From assembly GCA_024682375.1 (NCBI GenBank), contig JAIKZI010000072.1, positions 1 through 45,539 of the forward strand: 45,539 nt of DNA, written 5' to 3'. The position numbers were made by a program, and so were the translations under genes. The notes beneath the pieces were generated by a model, which was not told the DNA's origin, did not search any database, and saw only the letters and a program-made list of their open reading frames with translations. Positions 31,023 through 40,880 of the stretch are shown in pieces. The number at the start of each line of letters is the position of its first letter. Position 1 is the stretch's first letter. This DNA is from Lachnospiraceae bacterium. Lineage in GTDB: Bacteria; Bacillota; Clostridia; Lachnospirales; Lachnospiraceae.

Positions 31023-33482
31023 ATGAAGGGTCATTCTATCGGGAAACATGAATTTAAGGAACAACTAGAAAAGAACGTAAAGAATCTTTACAGGAAGAAC
31101 CTTGAAGATGCATCTATTGAAGAAGTTTATATGGCATTTTCACGCATGGTTGAAGATGAAGTTATAGACAGATGGATAGCAACACAGAAAACTCTCGATA
31201 GTGAGGACCCAAAGATCCTCTACTATATGTCTATGGAATTTCTCGTAGGCAGAGCTTTGGGAAACAACCTTATCAATCTAGGCTCATTTGATAAAGAAAA
31301 GAAATATTTGGAGGAATTGGGATACGACCTCGAAGACATCGAAGACTGCGAACCAGATCCAGCTCTTGGAAACGGCGGTCTTGGACGTCTTGCGGCCTGT
31401 TTCCTGGATTCCTTGTCTACACTTGGATACCCTGCCTATGGTTGTGGTATCCATTATCATTATGGGATGTTTAAACAGAAAATCGAGGATGGTTTTCAGA
31501 AGGAAGTTCCTGATGATTGGTTGAGTAGACCTTATCCTTTTGAACTTAAGAATCCGGATATGAAATATGAAATCAAATTCGGTGGAGATGTAAGAAGTTA
31601 TCCTGATGAAGATGGAACTCTTCGCTTTACACAGGAAAACTGCCAGACTGTATATGCAGTTCCGTATGCGATGCCGATTGTAGGCTATAAGAATAATCTT
31701 ATCAATTCACTTCTTATGTGGGATGCTATTCCAAAAGAAGCATTCAATCTGGATGTATTTGATAAGGGCGAATATGACAAGGCTGTAGAAGATCAGTTTT
31801 TGGCAAAGAATCTGGTAGAGGTTTTATATCCAAACGATAACCATATCTTTGGAAAAGAACTTCGTCTGAAACAGCAGTACTTTTTTGTATCTGCATCACT
31901 TCAGAGAGCAATAGAGAGATTTAAAGGACATCATTCGGATATACATGACCTTCCTAAGAAGGTTGTATTCCAGATGAATGATACACATCCAACTCTTACA
32001 GTTCCTGAGCTTATGAGAATTCTTATGGATATCGAAGGCTTAAGCTGGGATGATGCCTGGGATATTACGACGAAAACCTGTGCATATACAAACCACACAA
32101 TCATGACTGAGGCATTGGAAAAGTGGCCTGTGGATATTTTTTCCCGGCTACTTCCTAGAATCTATCAGATTGTAGAAGAGATCAATCGTAGATTTGTGCA
32201 TTCGGTTAGGGAGATGTTCCCTGGGGATGAGGCAAAGGTTTCTAGAATGGCAATCATCGGTGATGGAAATGTCAGAATGGCAAATATGGCAATCGTCGGA
32301 AGCTATTCTGTAAACGGTGTTGCGGCTCTTCATACAAAGATTCTAAAAGAAGAGACTCTTCATGATTTTTATGATATGTTCCCGTCACATTTTTCCAATA
32401 AGACAAATGGTGTTACTCAGCGTAGATTCTTGCTTCATGGTGATCCGGAACTTGCAGAGTGGGTTACTTCAAAAATCGGTGATGGTTGGATTACAAATCT
32501 TTCTGAGATGAAGAAGCTAGAGAAGTTTGCGAACGATGAGAAGGCCAAGAAGGAATTCTTAGAAATCAAATACAATAACAAGGTTAAGCTTGCAAAATAT
32601 ATAAAGAAGCATAATGGAGTTACTGTGGATCCTAATTCTATTTTTGATGTGCAGGTAAAGAGACTTCACGAGTATAAGCGTCAGGTCTTAAATATCCTTC
32701 ATGTTATGTATCTTTATAATCAGATAAAAGAACATCCGGAGAGAAACTATGTCCCTAGAACTTTTATCTTTGGGGCAAAAGCTTCCGCAGGATATCATAT
32801 TGCAAAACTAATCATCAAACTTATTAACAATGTAGCAGAGGTTGTTAATAACGATCCTAGTATCGATAATAAGTTAAAAGTAGTCTTCATAGAGGATTAC
32901 CGGGTTTCAAATGCTGAGAAGATTTTTGCTGCGGCAAATGTCTCTGAGCAGATTTCGACTGCATCTAAAGAAGCATCAGGAACTTCTAATATGAAGTTTA
33001 TGCTAAATGGTGCGGTTACTATAGGAACCATGGATGGCGCCACTGTTGAAATGGTGCAGGAGATGGGCGAAGAAAATGCTGTAATCTTTGGAATGAGCGC
33101 TGAGGAAGTTATTGCTCATGAGAATAATAACGATTACAATCCTATGGAAATATATAATGAGGATAGTGATATAAGAAAAGTTCTAGAACAGCTTGTGAAT
33201 GGATTTTATAGTCCTGATGATCCTGAACTTTTCAGAGATATCTATAACTCATTGCTAAATACTCTTGTTACATATAAAGCCGATATATACTTCGTTTTGA
33301 AGGACTTTAGAAGTTATGCACAGGCACAGGAGAGAATCGAGAATCTATACAAAGATCCACAAGAATTTGCAAAGGTTTGTATTTTAAATATGGCAAATGT
33401 AGGAAAATTCTCTTCTGATAGAACTATCCAGGAATATGTAGATGATATTTGGCATTTGGAAAAGATAGAGATAGAGTACTAG
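31023..33482 (+). CDS. glgP: Glycogen/alpha-glucan phosphorylase
   Basis: An 819-residue GT35 phosphorylase that releases glucose-1-phosphate from glycogen or maltodextrins. Landmarks include the phosphate/glucan site segment GNGGLGRLAACFLDS and the PLP-binding lysine K658 in SGTSNMKFMLNGA. The length is normal. It starts after ACTGGAGG, 60 bases beyond ileS, with no terminator between them. The CPBP protease gene starts 11 bases after its stop, so read-through into that gene is likely. Confidence 0.96.
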   Translation: MKGHSIGKHEFKEQLEKNVKNLYRKNLEDASIEEVYMAFSRMVEDEVIDRWIATQKTLDSEDPKILYYMSMEFLVGRALGNNLINLGSFDKEKKYLEELGYDLEDIEDCEPDPALGNGGLGRLAACFLDSLSTLGYPAYGCGIHYHYGMFKQKIEDGFQKEVPDDWLSRPYPFELKNPDMKYEIKFGGDVRSYPDEDGTLRFTQENCQTVYAVPYAMPIVGYKNNLINSLLMWDAIPKEAFNLDVFDKGEYDKAVEDQFLAKNLVEVLYPNDNHIFGKELRLKQQYFFVSASLQRAIERFKGHHSDIHDLPKKVVFQMNDTHPTLTVPELMRILMDIEGLSWDDAWDITTKTCAYTNHTIMTEALEKWPVDIFSRLLPRIYQIVEEINRRFVHSVREMFPGDEAKVSRMAIIGDGNVRMANMAIVGSYSVNGVAALHTKILKEETLHDFYDMFPSHFSNKTNGVTQRRFLLHGDPELAEWVTSKIGDGWITNLSEMKKLEKFANDEKAKKEFLEIKYNNKVKLAKYIKKHNGVTVDPNSIFDVQVKRLHEYKRQVLNILHVMYLYNQIKEHPERNYVPRTFIFGAKASAGYHIAKLIIKLINNVAEVVNNDPSIDNKLKVVFIEDYRVSNAEKIFAAANVSEQISTASKEASGTSNMKFMLNGAVTIGTMDGATVEMVQEMGEENAVIFGMSAEEVIAHENNNDYNPMEIYNEDSDIRKVLEQLVNGFYSPDDPELFRDIYNSLLNTLVTYKADIYFVLKDFRSYAQAQERIENLYKDPQEFAKVCILNMANVGKFSSDRTIQEYVDDIWHLEKIEIEY

Positions 33483-33493
33483 AAAGTTTTTTT

Positions 33494-34366
33494 ATGAGAA
33501 AGAATAGAGCGTATTTATTAGGTTTATTACCAGTTTTGATTTTGGTGATTGTTCAGATAGCATCATCAATCGCAGTAACTGGATGGGGAATGGCATGGTT
33601 TTTGAATGTAGCTGATGTGAAAAAAGGAGATAGCTTCTTCGTACAGTTCAGTGATTTCATAAATAACAGTGGAATCATGGATTACGTATATCTTTTGTAT
33701 TCATTCTTAGGTTTACTGATTATGGGACTTTGGATTAGATCACTTAAGAAAAAAGGAAGCTTGGGCGTATCTTTTAAAATACAGGCATTACGAGGTGGAA
33801 TGGTTCCACTTTTGATTTTACTTGCGGTATCACTTCAGCTTGTGACAGATTATGTTATGCAGCTTAGTATGGTATTACTACCGGAAGCAGGTGAGAAATA
33901 CTCAAAACTTATGGAAGATGCACATTTGGCTGGCGGACAGACAAGCATGATTATGATCGTATATGCTTGTGTACTTGGACCTATCCTGGAGGAACTTGCA
34001 TTTAGAGGTATAACTTTTAGATACGCGAGAATGTCATTTAACTTCTGGATTGCAAATATTTTTCAGGCAGTTTTGTTTGGTGCCTTCCATATGAATGTAA
34101 TTCAGGGAATCTATGCAGGACTTTTGGGATTAGTACTGGGATATCTATTTGAGAAGTCAGGAAATCTTACAATATGTATTCTGGTTCATATGTTCTTTAA
34201 TTCCTTATCAGGAATGATCTCTATGGTTTTAGGTTATACATATGAAATCCCAATTTTGTTTGGTGCTGTATTATTGGTGTCCATGATTGCAACTTATTTT
34301 TGCCTATATATGTTTACAAAAATGGTCTCATCATGGAAGGGGAGTAATGTAGACACAACGGTATAA
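33494..34366 (+). CDS. CPBP-family glutamic intramembrane protease
   Basis: The 290-residue membrane protein has six to eight helices and the full CPBP (Abi/CAAX protease) signature: E166-E167-x3-R171 in LEELAFRG, H199 in GAFHM, and H232 with N236 in HMFFNS. These enzymes cleave substrates within or next to the membrane. The longest frame begins inside glgP; the ATG at 33494 has a weak AGAAAG site and gives a normal N-terminus. The next gene encodes a secreted protein with a C-terminal helix and basic tail, a plausible substrate. Confidence 0.9.
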   Translation: MRKNRAYLLGLLPVLILVIVQIASSIAVTGWGMAWFLNVADVKKGDSFFVQFSDFINNSGIMDYVYLLYSFLGLLIMGLWIRSLKKKGSLGVSFKIQALRGGMVPLLILLAVSLQLVTDYVMQLSMVLLPEAGEKYSKLMEDAHLAGGQTSMIMIVYACVLGPILEELAFRGITFRYARMSFNFWIANIFQAVLFGAFHMNVIQGIYAGLLGLVLGYLFEKSGNLTICILVHMFFNSLSGMISMVLGYTYEIPILFGAVLLVSMIATYFCLYMFTKMVSSWKGSNVDTTV

Positions 34367-34388
34367 TTTAAATTTATAAATTTAAAAT

Positions 34389-34417
34389 TTGACAGAAAGT
34401 CGAGTTCGCATTACGAT
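34389..34417 (+). promoter_or_regulatory. Promoter for the secreted repeat protein
   Basis: A perfect TTGACA (34389-34394) and TACGAT (34412-34417) are 17 bases apart, giving a leader of about 35 bases. The gene can thus be expressed apart from the CPBP gene. Confidence 0.6.
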
Positions 34418-34456
34418 AAAAATAACAAATTATGTTTAAAAAGGAAGTTTTGTTAT

Positions 34457-36247
34457 ATGAGAGGGATTAGAGGGAAAATTGCATTAGGCTTGGTTGTTGT
34501 GCTCACTATATGTACTGTAGTGAGCTATTCGTCATGCTTTGCAGCGCCTCAAAATGCTAAGCATATTACAGTGGACGGAAATTATAGTGATTGGGATGGA
34601 ATTACAAAATTTAAAAGTAACAATTCCCTTATTAGAGAATGGTCTGCTTGCGTAGATGATTCTAGATTTTATTTTATTGTAGAAGCAAAAGGCAATGAGT
34701 GGGGATCAGATGTTTATAGTCAGGTGTTTACATTTGATAATGGAAAACAGTTTCAATTTGAATATAATGCTATAAGCATTAAGGGAAATAGCTATTCTGA
34801 TATAGCGAATTCTTCATCTACAAAGGCGCCTTCTAATCATGGCGGATTTTATTATTTTGAGGCATCATTTCCACTTAGCTATATAGGTGATTTCAATTCT
34901 TTTACAGTTGGAAATACAACAGTTACAAAAGATCAGATTACAAATATTGCAGTTGAAGAAGAGACTGGTGATAAAACTGAAGAAAAGACTGGTGATCAAA
35001 CTGAAGAAAAGACCGATGATAAATCTTCAGAGAAAAAAACTTATTCAGGAATTTCTGTTGATGGAAATTTTGATGATTGGTTTACAGATGTAACACCAAT
35101 TAAGAAGATTAATAATAATGACAGTTTAAAAGAAGCAGCTGCGGTTTGGGATGGCGATTATTTATATGTTTACTTAAAGGAAAATCCTTCTGGATATGAT
35201 GGAAATATAAATGGTGCCACACCTAATAGTAATGGTACATTTGTTATCCAGACTGATAAGAATGAACAGACTACAGTAGCTATTAATTATAATAATGGTG
35301 CTAATATTAGTTTAGGACATGTTAAAAATACAAAATCCACAATAAAGTATGGAAATCATATGTATGAAATGGCTATTCCAGTTTCTGAAATAAAAGGAAT
35401 AGAAAATACAAAATATTTAAATTTCGGTATATATGAAGCAAGTGATGCTCCTAGACTTATTATGAGAAAACTGGTAGATATTAAAAATCCAGGAAAGCCT
35501 CATGGTGGTGATTCGTCAGACGATAAAGAAAAAACACCTGTAGATGGATCTAACATTAATATTGATGGTAAATATTCTGATTGGAAGAATTACCCTAGAC
35601 AGGTTATAGATTATACAACTGCTGGAACTCATGATGGTGATGATGCTTGCGGTTCATTAATTTTTGATACAAATAGAAATAAGATTTTTGGCTATGTAGA
35701 AGAAAAGAAAGAAAGCTTTTATCAGAATCATGTTTCACCTATTTGTATACGTGTAAACGGTGATCACTATCTTAATTTAGCTTGTTGTGAATTAGATTCA
35801 AAAGGAAACATGACTTATAATAATGTTGAGAATCTAGCTCCAGGTACATATCGTTTTGCACTTGTTAATAGTAATTATCCGGTAGGTAGAAAAGGCACAC
35901 CGGAAGAAAACTATAATACTATAACTAATATTAATCATAAGTATTCTTGGGAAAGATTCATTGGTTCTATCTATATTACTATGAAAAAAGATGGAACTGT
36001 TCAGGCTGAATATGAGTTAGATGCTGAAAGTGTTGCCAAGAATTTAATGCCAAGTAAATACGCACAGAGTTTAGATCCCTTAGATCCAAGAGATATGCAG
36101 TATATTGAAGCACAGTATATTGAGTTAGGTACGCAGTGGATTGGAACTGCTGGTGCATCTTCAGGTCCTTTCCTTGGAATCCTTTTATGTATCGCAGTAG
36201 TTGGTGTGACACTATATAGTAGAAAGAAAAAAGAATCCAGGGCTTAG
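34457..36247 (+). CDS. Secreted three-repeat protein with C-terminal sorting-like tail
   Basis: The 596-residue protein has an N-terminal signal sequence (about 1-30). Three copies of a domain each begin with a V/I-D-G-(N/K)-(Y/F)-(S/D)-D-W motif, at 39-46, 201-208 and 369-376. Between the first two lies an acidic repeat tract (TGDKTEEK, TGDQTEEK). The C-terminus has a Gly/Ser/Ala segment (GTAGASSGP), a hydrophobic helix (about 571-587) and a basic RKKKESRA tail. This tripartite end resembles CTERM-type sorting signals, possibly the Firmicu-CTERM class, though I cannot confirm that. The repeats recall carbohydrate-binding DOMON/CBM9-like modules, which is inference. The start follows AAAAAGGAAG. 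Confidence 0.8.
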   Translation: MRGIRGKIALGLVVVLTICTVVSYSSCFAAPQNAKHITVDGNYSDWDGITKFKSNNSLIREWSACVDDSRFYFIVEAKGNEWGSDVYSQVFTFDNGKQFQFEYNAISIKGNSYSDIANSSSTKAPSNHGGFYYFEASFPLSYIGDFNSFTVGNTTVTKDQITNIAVEEETGDKTEEKTGDQTEEKTDDKSSEKKTYSGISVDGNFDDWFTDVTPIKKINNNDSLKEAAAVWDGDYLYVYLKENPSGYDGNINGATPNSNGTFVIQTDKNEQTTVAINYNNGANISLGHVKNTKSTIKYGNHMYEMAIPVSEIKGIENTKYLNFGIYEASDAPRLIMRKLVDIKNPGKPHGGDSSDDKEKTPVDGSNINIDGKYSDWKNYPRQVIDYTTAGTHDGDDACGSLIFDTNRNKIFGYVEEKKESFYQNHVSPICIRVNGDHYLNLACCELDSKGNMTYNNVENLAPGTYRFALVNSNYPVGRKGTPEENYNTITNINHKYSWERFIGSIYITMKKDGTVQAEYELDAESVAKNLMPSKYAQSLDPLDPRDMQYIEAQYIELGTQWIGTAGASSGPFLGILLCIAVVGVTLYSRKKKESRA

Positions 36248-36270
36248 ATTTTTAAAATGAAATATAATAA

Positions 36271-36298
36271 AAAGAAGGTTCGCGAGAACCTTCTTTTT
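36271..36298 (+). terminator. Rho-independent terminator after the repeat protein
   Basis: An 11-bp perfect stem (36271-36281 with 36286-36296) with a GCGA tetraloop and a T run. Confidence 0.9.
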
Positions 36299-36301
36299 AT
36301 G

Positions 36302-36307
36302 TATAAT
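36302..36307 (+). promoter_or_regulatory. -10 element upstream of dnaE
   Basis: TATAAT lies directly after the terminator and 42 bases before the dnaE start. The -35 position falls within the hairpin and is a poor match. Confidence 0.4.
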
Positions 36308-36348
36308 GATAATGTTTAATTTGATTATCACGAAAGGTAGTTTATAAA

Positions 36349-39300
36349 TTGAGTTTTGTACATCTTCACACACATACTGAATATAGTATTCTAGATGGTT
36401 CTAATAAGATAAAAGACTATGTAAAAAGAGTTAAAGAACTTGGCATGAATGCTGCTGCGATCACAGATCACGGCGTTATGTATGGTGAGATTGAATTTTA
36501 TAAAGAGTGTAAGAAGAATGACATCAATCCAGTCCTTGGATGCGAGGTATATGTCGCACCAGGTTCTAGATTTGATAGAGAAACTTCTAGTGGAGAGGAT
36601 AGATATTATCATTTGATTCTCCTTGCTGAAAACAATAAAGGTTATGAAAACCTGGTAAAGATTGTTTCATTTGGATTTATTGATGGATTTTATTACAAAC
36701 CTCGAGTGGATATGGAAATCCTAGAGAAATATCATGAGGGAATCATCTGTCTATCTGCATGTCTTGCAGGTGAAGTGGCTAGAACTATAGCTCGTGGAAA
36801 ACTGGAAGAGGCAAAAGAGGTAGCACTTCGTTTCCAGAAAATTTTTGGTGAGAATAATTACTTCCTCGAGATGCAGGACCATGGTATTCCTATGCAGAAA
36901 ACTGTAAACCAGGGAATACTAATGATTCATAATGAGACAAATATACCGCTTGTATGTACGAATGACTGTCACTACACATATCCGGAGGATGCTGATCCGC
37001 ACGATATTCTTCTTTGCATCCAGACAGGTAAGAATGTTGATGACGAGGACAGAATGAGATATGAGGGCGGACAGTATTATGTGAAGTCTGAGGAAGAGAT
37101 GAGGGCACTTTTTCCCTATGCAGAAGAAGCTGTATCGAACACTCAGAAAATCGCTGATAGATGTCATGTCGAGATTGAATTCGGTAATACTAAGTTGCCT
37201 CATTTCGAAGTCCCAGAAGGGTATGACAGCTGGAGTTATCTAAACAAGCTTTGCGATGATGGCTTGGAAAAAAGATATGGCGAAGATGCGCCTAAATATA
37301 AAGAACGTTTGGACTATGAGCTCGGTGTCATAAAAGAGATGGGCTATGTCGATTACTTTTTGATCGTTTGGGATTTTATCAATTATGCAAAATCCAATGG
37401 TATCCCTGTTGGACCGGGACGAGGAAGTGCTGCAGGTTCAATCGTAAGTTATGCAATTGAGATTACTGATATCGACCCTATCAAATACAATCTGATTTTC
37501 GAGCGATTCCTAAATCCGGAACGAGTATCCATGCCCGATATCGATATCGACTTCGATCCTGAAAGACGTGGAGAAGTCATAAATTATGTCGTAGAAAAGT
37601 ATGGAAAAGAGTGTGTTACTCAGATTGTTACCTTCGGTACTATGAAGGCAAAAGGTGTTGTAAGAGATGTCGGAAGAGTTCTTGGAATGCCATATTCATT
37701 TGCAGATGCTATTTCAAAAAGTATTCCAAATGAAATGGATATCACAATCGAAAAAGCTCTTATGATGAATCCGGAATTAAAGATGCGTTATGAGACTGAG
37801 TCTGATGTAAAGAGACTTATCGATATTTCAATGAGACTGGAAGGCTTGCCTAGAAATATAGGAATGCATGCAGCCGGAGTCGTTATTGCGCAGAAGCCAA
37901 TGTATGAATTCGTTCCGGTTGCCAGAGGTGCAGAAGGTTCACTTATCACACAGTATGAAAAGACTACTGTCGAGGAACTTGGACTTCTAAAAATGGATTT
38001 CTTGGGCCTTAGAAACCTGACTGTAATCCAGGATGCAGTTGAACTTGCAAATAGAAGAGATGACGTAGATTTAGATATAGAAAAGATAGATTACTCAGAT
38101 AAGAAAGTCTATGACCTTATAAGCTCTGGCCATACAGAGGGAATATTCCAGCTTGAAAGCGCCGGTATGAAGTCTTTCATGAAAGAGTTAAGACCGAACT
38201 CTCTAGAGGATGTAATAGCCGGAATATCGCTTTATAGACCGGGCCCTATGGATTTCATCCCTCGTTATATCAAGGGAAAGAATGACGTGGATTCGATAGT
38301 TTATGATACGCCGGAACTTGAGCCTATTCTATCACCAACATATGGATGTATCGTTTATCAGGAGCAGGTTATGCAGATTGTACGAGACCTGGCCGGATAT
38401 TCAATGGGAAGATCTGATCTAGTTCGTCGTGCGATGAGTAAGAAAAAAGCCGACGTCATGGAAAAGGAACGTCAGAACTTCGTATATGGAAACGAAGAAG
38501 AGGGCGTAATGGGATGCGTGAAAAAAGGCATTAAAGAAGAGGTTGCAAACAAAATCTATGACGAGATGATAGATTTCGCAAAGTATGCATTTAACAAGTC
38601 ACATGCGGCTTGCTATGCCTATGTAGCCTATATGACAGCTTATCTAAAGGCCTACTTCCCGGTTGAATTTATGGCTGCCCTTATGACTTCAGTTATTGAT
38701 AACTCGGGAAAAATTTCCCAGTATATCGCAGTCTGCAGAGATATGGGACTTGAGGTTTTACCTCCTGATATCAATGCCGGTGAGGGAAAGTTTGCAGTAG
38801 ACGATGGAAAGATTCGATATGGTATGTGTGCTATAAAGAATCTGGGAATGCCTGTCGTAAATGCAATCGTTTCTGAAAGAGAAGCAAATGGAAAATATAA
38901 GACTTTACAGGACTTCTTAGAAAGATTGGGAAGTAAGATAAATAAGAGAGCAGTAGAAAATCTGATAAAAGCAGGAGCTCTCGATTGTCTTCCTGGAAAT
39001 CGCAGACAGAAGATTATGATTTATGCATCTATAATGGATGCACTATCTCGTGATAGTAAAAATACAATCGAAGGACAGATGAGTTTATTCGATTTTGCTT
39101 CAGATGAAAATAAGAAAGTCCTCGAAGTAAAGCTCCCAAATGTGGAAGAATTTGAGAAGAAACTAAAACTTTCCTATGAGAAAGAAGTGCTTGGAATCTA
39201 TGTCAGTGGACATCCGCTAGAAGAAGATGAAAAACTCATGAAGGCAAACGTAACGGCTTCTTCGATAGATTTTTTCCTGGATGATGAGACAAATAAGTGC

Positions 39301-39831
39301 AAGGTAAAAGATGGCGAAGAGCGTATAATCGGTGGAATGATTACGGAAAAAACCATCAAATTTACAAAGAAGAATCAGGCGATGGCTTTCATCACTTTGG
39401 AGGATCTGTTTGGTTCTGTTGAGGTAATCGTATTTCCTCGTGACTTTGAGAAGAATAGAGCGCTTCTTGATATTGATGATAATCGTGTGTTTATAAAGGG
39501 AAGAGTTCAGGCGGAAGAAGATAAGGATGCAAAACTTATCTGCAGTAAGATGGTTTCTTTTGCTGATGTTCCAAAGGAGATTTGGATTAGATTCAGTAAT
39601 ATGGAAGATTATGAAAAGTCAAAGGATGAAATTGATTCTTTACCTACTAATCCGAGCGGTAATGAAAGAATAGTAATTTACCTCGAAGATGAAAAGAATC
39701 GGAAAATTATGCCAGCCTTCTATTCGATTTCACAAAATTCCGAAATAATGAAAGGACTTTTTGAACATCATAGTGAAAAAAATGTCATAGTTGTTGAAAA
39801 GCGCATTGAATTCAATCGTGAAAGAGTTTAA
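36349..39831 (+). CDS. dnaE: DNA polymerase III alpha subunit, DnaE type
   Basis: The 1160-residue replicative polymerase begins with a PHP domain (SFVHLHTHTEYSILDG), then the palm with PDIDIDFD at 396-403 holding the two metal-binding aspartates, GPGRGSAAGS and KMDFLGLRNL for the third. Thumb, fingers, helix-hairpin-helix and a C-terminal OB fold follow. The start is a TTG at 36349, supported by AAAGGT upstream and by the family N-terminus; no ATG gives the right length. In Firmicutes DnaE works beside PolC. It precedes pfkA by 63 bases. Confidence 0.97.
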   Translation: MSFVHLHTHTEYSILDGSNKIKDYVKRVKELGMNAAAITDHGVMYGEIEFYKECKKNDINPVLGCEVYVAPGSRFDRETSSGEDRYYHLILLAENNKGYENLVKIVSFGFIDGFYYKPRVDMEILEKYHEGIICLSACLAGEVARTIARGKLEEAKEVALRFQKIFGENNYFLEMQDHGIPMQKTVNQGILMIHNETNIPLVCTNDCHYTYPEDADPHDILLCIQTGKNVDDEDRMRYEGGQYYVKSEEEMRALFPYAEEAVSNTQKIADRCHVEIEFGNTKLPHFEVPEGYDSWSYLNKLCDDGLEKRYGEDAPKYKERLDYELGVIKEMGYVDYFLIVWDFINYAKSNGIPVGPGRGSAAGSIVSYAIEITDIDPIKYNLIFERFLNPERVSMPDIDIDFDPERRGEVINYVVEKYGKECVTQIVTFGTMKAKGVVRDVGRVLGMPYSFADAISKSIPNEMDITIEKALMMNPELKMRYETESDVKRLIDISMRLEGLPRNIGMHAAGVVIAQKPMYEFVPVARGAEGSLITQYEKTTVEELGLLKMDFLGLRNLTVIQDAVELANRRDDVDLDIEKIDYSDKKVYDLISSGHTEGIFQLESAGMKSFMKELRPNSLEDVIAGISLYRPGPMDFIPRYIKGKNDVDSIVYDTPELEPILSPTYGCIVYQEQVMQIVRDLAGYSMGRSDLVRRAMSKKKADVMEKERQNFVYGNEEEGVMGCVKKGIKEEVANKIYDEMIDFAKYAFNKSHAACYAYVAYMTAYLKAYFPVEFMAALMTSVIDNSGKISQYIAVCRDMGLEVLPPDINAGEGKFAVDDGKIRYGMCAIKNLGMPVVNAIVSEREANGKYKTLQDFLERLGSKINKRAVENLIKAGALDCLPGNRRQKIMIYASIMDALSRDSKNTIEGQMSLFDFASDENKKVLEVKLPNVEEFEKKLKLSYEKEVLGIYVSGHPLEEDEKLMKANVTASSIDFFLDDETNKCKVKDGEERIIGGMITEKTIKFTKKNQAMAFITLEDLFGSVEVIVFPRDFEKNRALLDIDDNRVFIKGRVQAEEDKDAKLICSKMVSFADVPKEIWIRFSNMEDYEKSKDEIDSLPTNPSGNERIVIYLEDEKNRKIMPAFYSISQNSEIMKGLFEHHSEKNVIVVEKRIEFNRERV

Positions 39832-39894
39832 AATAGTCTGCGGATATAAAAGGTTTAAGAGACAAGAAGTAGTTAGTTAATTGGAGGGAAAGAT

Positions 39895-40869
39895 ATGGGA
39901 AATCAGGTGAAAAGAGTCGGTGTTCTGACTAGTGGAGGAGATGCTCCAGGAATGAATGCTGCAGTACGTGCAGTTGTTCGTCAGGGTATCGCAAGAGGTG
40001 TTGAAGTTTACGGTATTCGCCGAGGATTTGCAGGACTTCTTCAGGAAGAGATGGAGCCTATGGATGCTCATAGCGTATCTGACATCATTTCACGTGGTGG
40101 TACTATTCTTCAGACAGCTCGTTGTTTGGAGTTCCTCGAAGAAGAATATCAGCAGAAGGCTGCAGATATTTGTAGAAAACACGGACTTGATGCTATCATA
40201 ACTATTGGTGGTGATGGTTCTTACAAGGGTTCTAGAAACCTCAAGAATCACGGAATCAATACAATTTCTTTACCAGGTACTATCGATCTTGATATCGCAA
40301 GTACAGACTATACACTCGGTTTTGATACAGCTGTAAACACAGCTATGGAAGCTATTGATAAGATCAGAGATACATCAACTTCACACGAGAGATGTTCTAT
40401 CGTAGAAGTAATGGGACGTGGCGCTGGTTATATCGCTCTTTGGTGTGGTATTGCTAACGGTGCTGAGGATGTATTGCTTCCAGAGGATTATGATTACGAT
40501 GAGCAGAAGCTTGTAAATCATATCATCGAAAGCCGTAAGAAAGGTAAACAGCATCACCTTATCATCAATGCTGAAGGTATCGGACATTCATCTTCTATGG
40601 CTAAGAGAATTGAAGCTGCTACAGGTATTGAGACAAGAGCTACTATTCTTGGTTACATGCAGAGAGGTGGTTCACCAACTGCAAGAGATAGAGTTTATGC
40701 TTCTACTATGGGAGCTATGGCTATTGACCTTCTACTTGAAGGACAGGAACAGAGAGTAATTGGTTGGAGAGATGGCAAGTTCATCCACACAGATTTGGAT
40801 GAAGCCCTCGCTATGGAGAAGAAAGTTGACCCATATCAGCTTGAACTCTGCAGCACTCTTACAGATTAA
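39895..40869 (+). CDS. pfkA: ATP-dependent 6-phosphofructokinase
   Basis: The 324-residue enzyme phosphorylates fructose-6-phosphate. It has TSGGDAPGMNA at 12-22 and GGDGS at 105-109, the glycine form associated with ATP rather than pyrophosphate. The catalytic loop reads GTIDLDI with D131 and D133 in place; the usual T-I-D-N-D has Leu for Asn at 132. Effector-site residues of the bacterial enzyme appear kept (RGGSP). TTGGAGGGAAAG precedes the ATG. The downstream methyltransferase gene begins 11 bases after the stop. Confidence 0.95.
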   Translation: MGNQVKRVGVLTSGGDAPGMNAAVRAVVRQGIARGVEVYGIRRGFAGLLQEEMEPMDAHSVSDIISRGGTILQTARCLEFLEEEYQQKAADICRKHGLDAIITIGGDGSYKGSRNLKNHGINTISLPGTIDLDIASTDYTLGFDTAVNTAMEAIDKIRDTSTSHERCSIVEVMGRGAGYIALWCGIANGAEDVLLPEDYDYDEQKLVNHIIESRKKGKQHHLIINAEGIGHSSSMAKRIEAATGIETRATILGYMQRGGSPTARDRVYASTMGAMAIDLLLEGQEQRVIGWRDGKFIHTDLDEALAMEKKVDPYQLELCSTLTD

Positions 40870-40880
40870 TTTTTAGGTTT

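Noticed and set aside
34367-34388. AT-only palindromic stretch before the secreted protein gene
   Set aside because: The sequence is low complexity, where symmetry of this kind is expected by chance.
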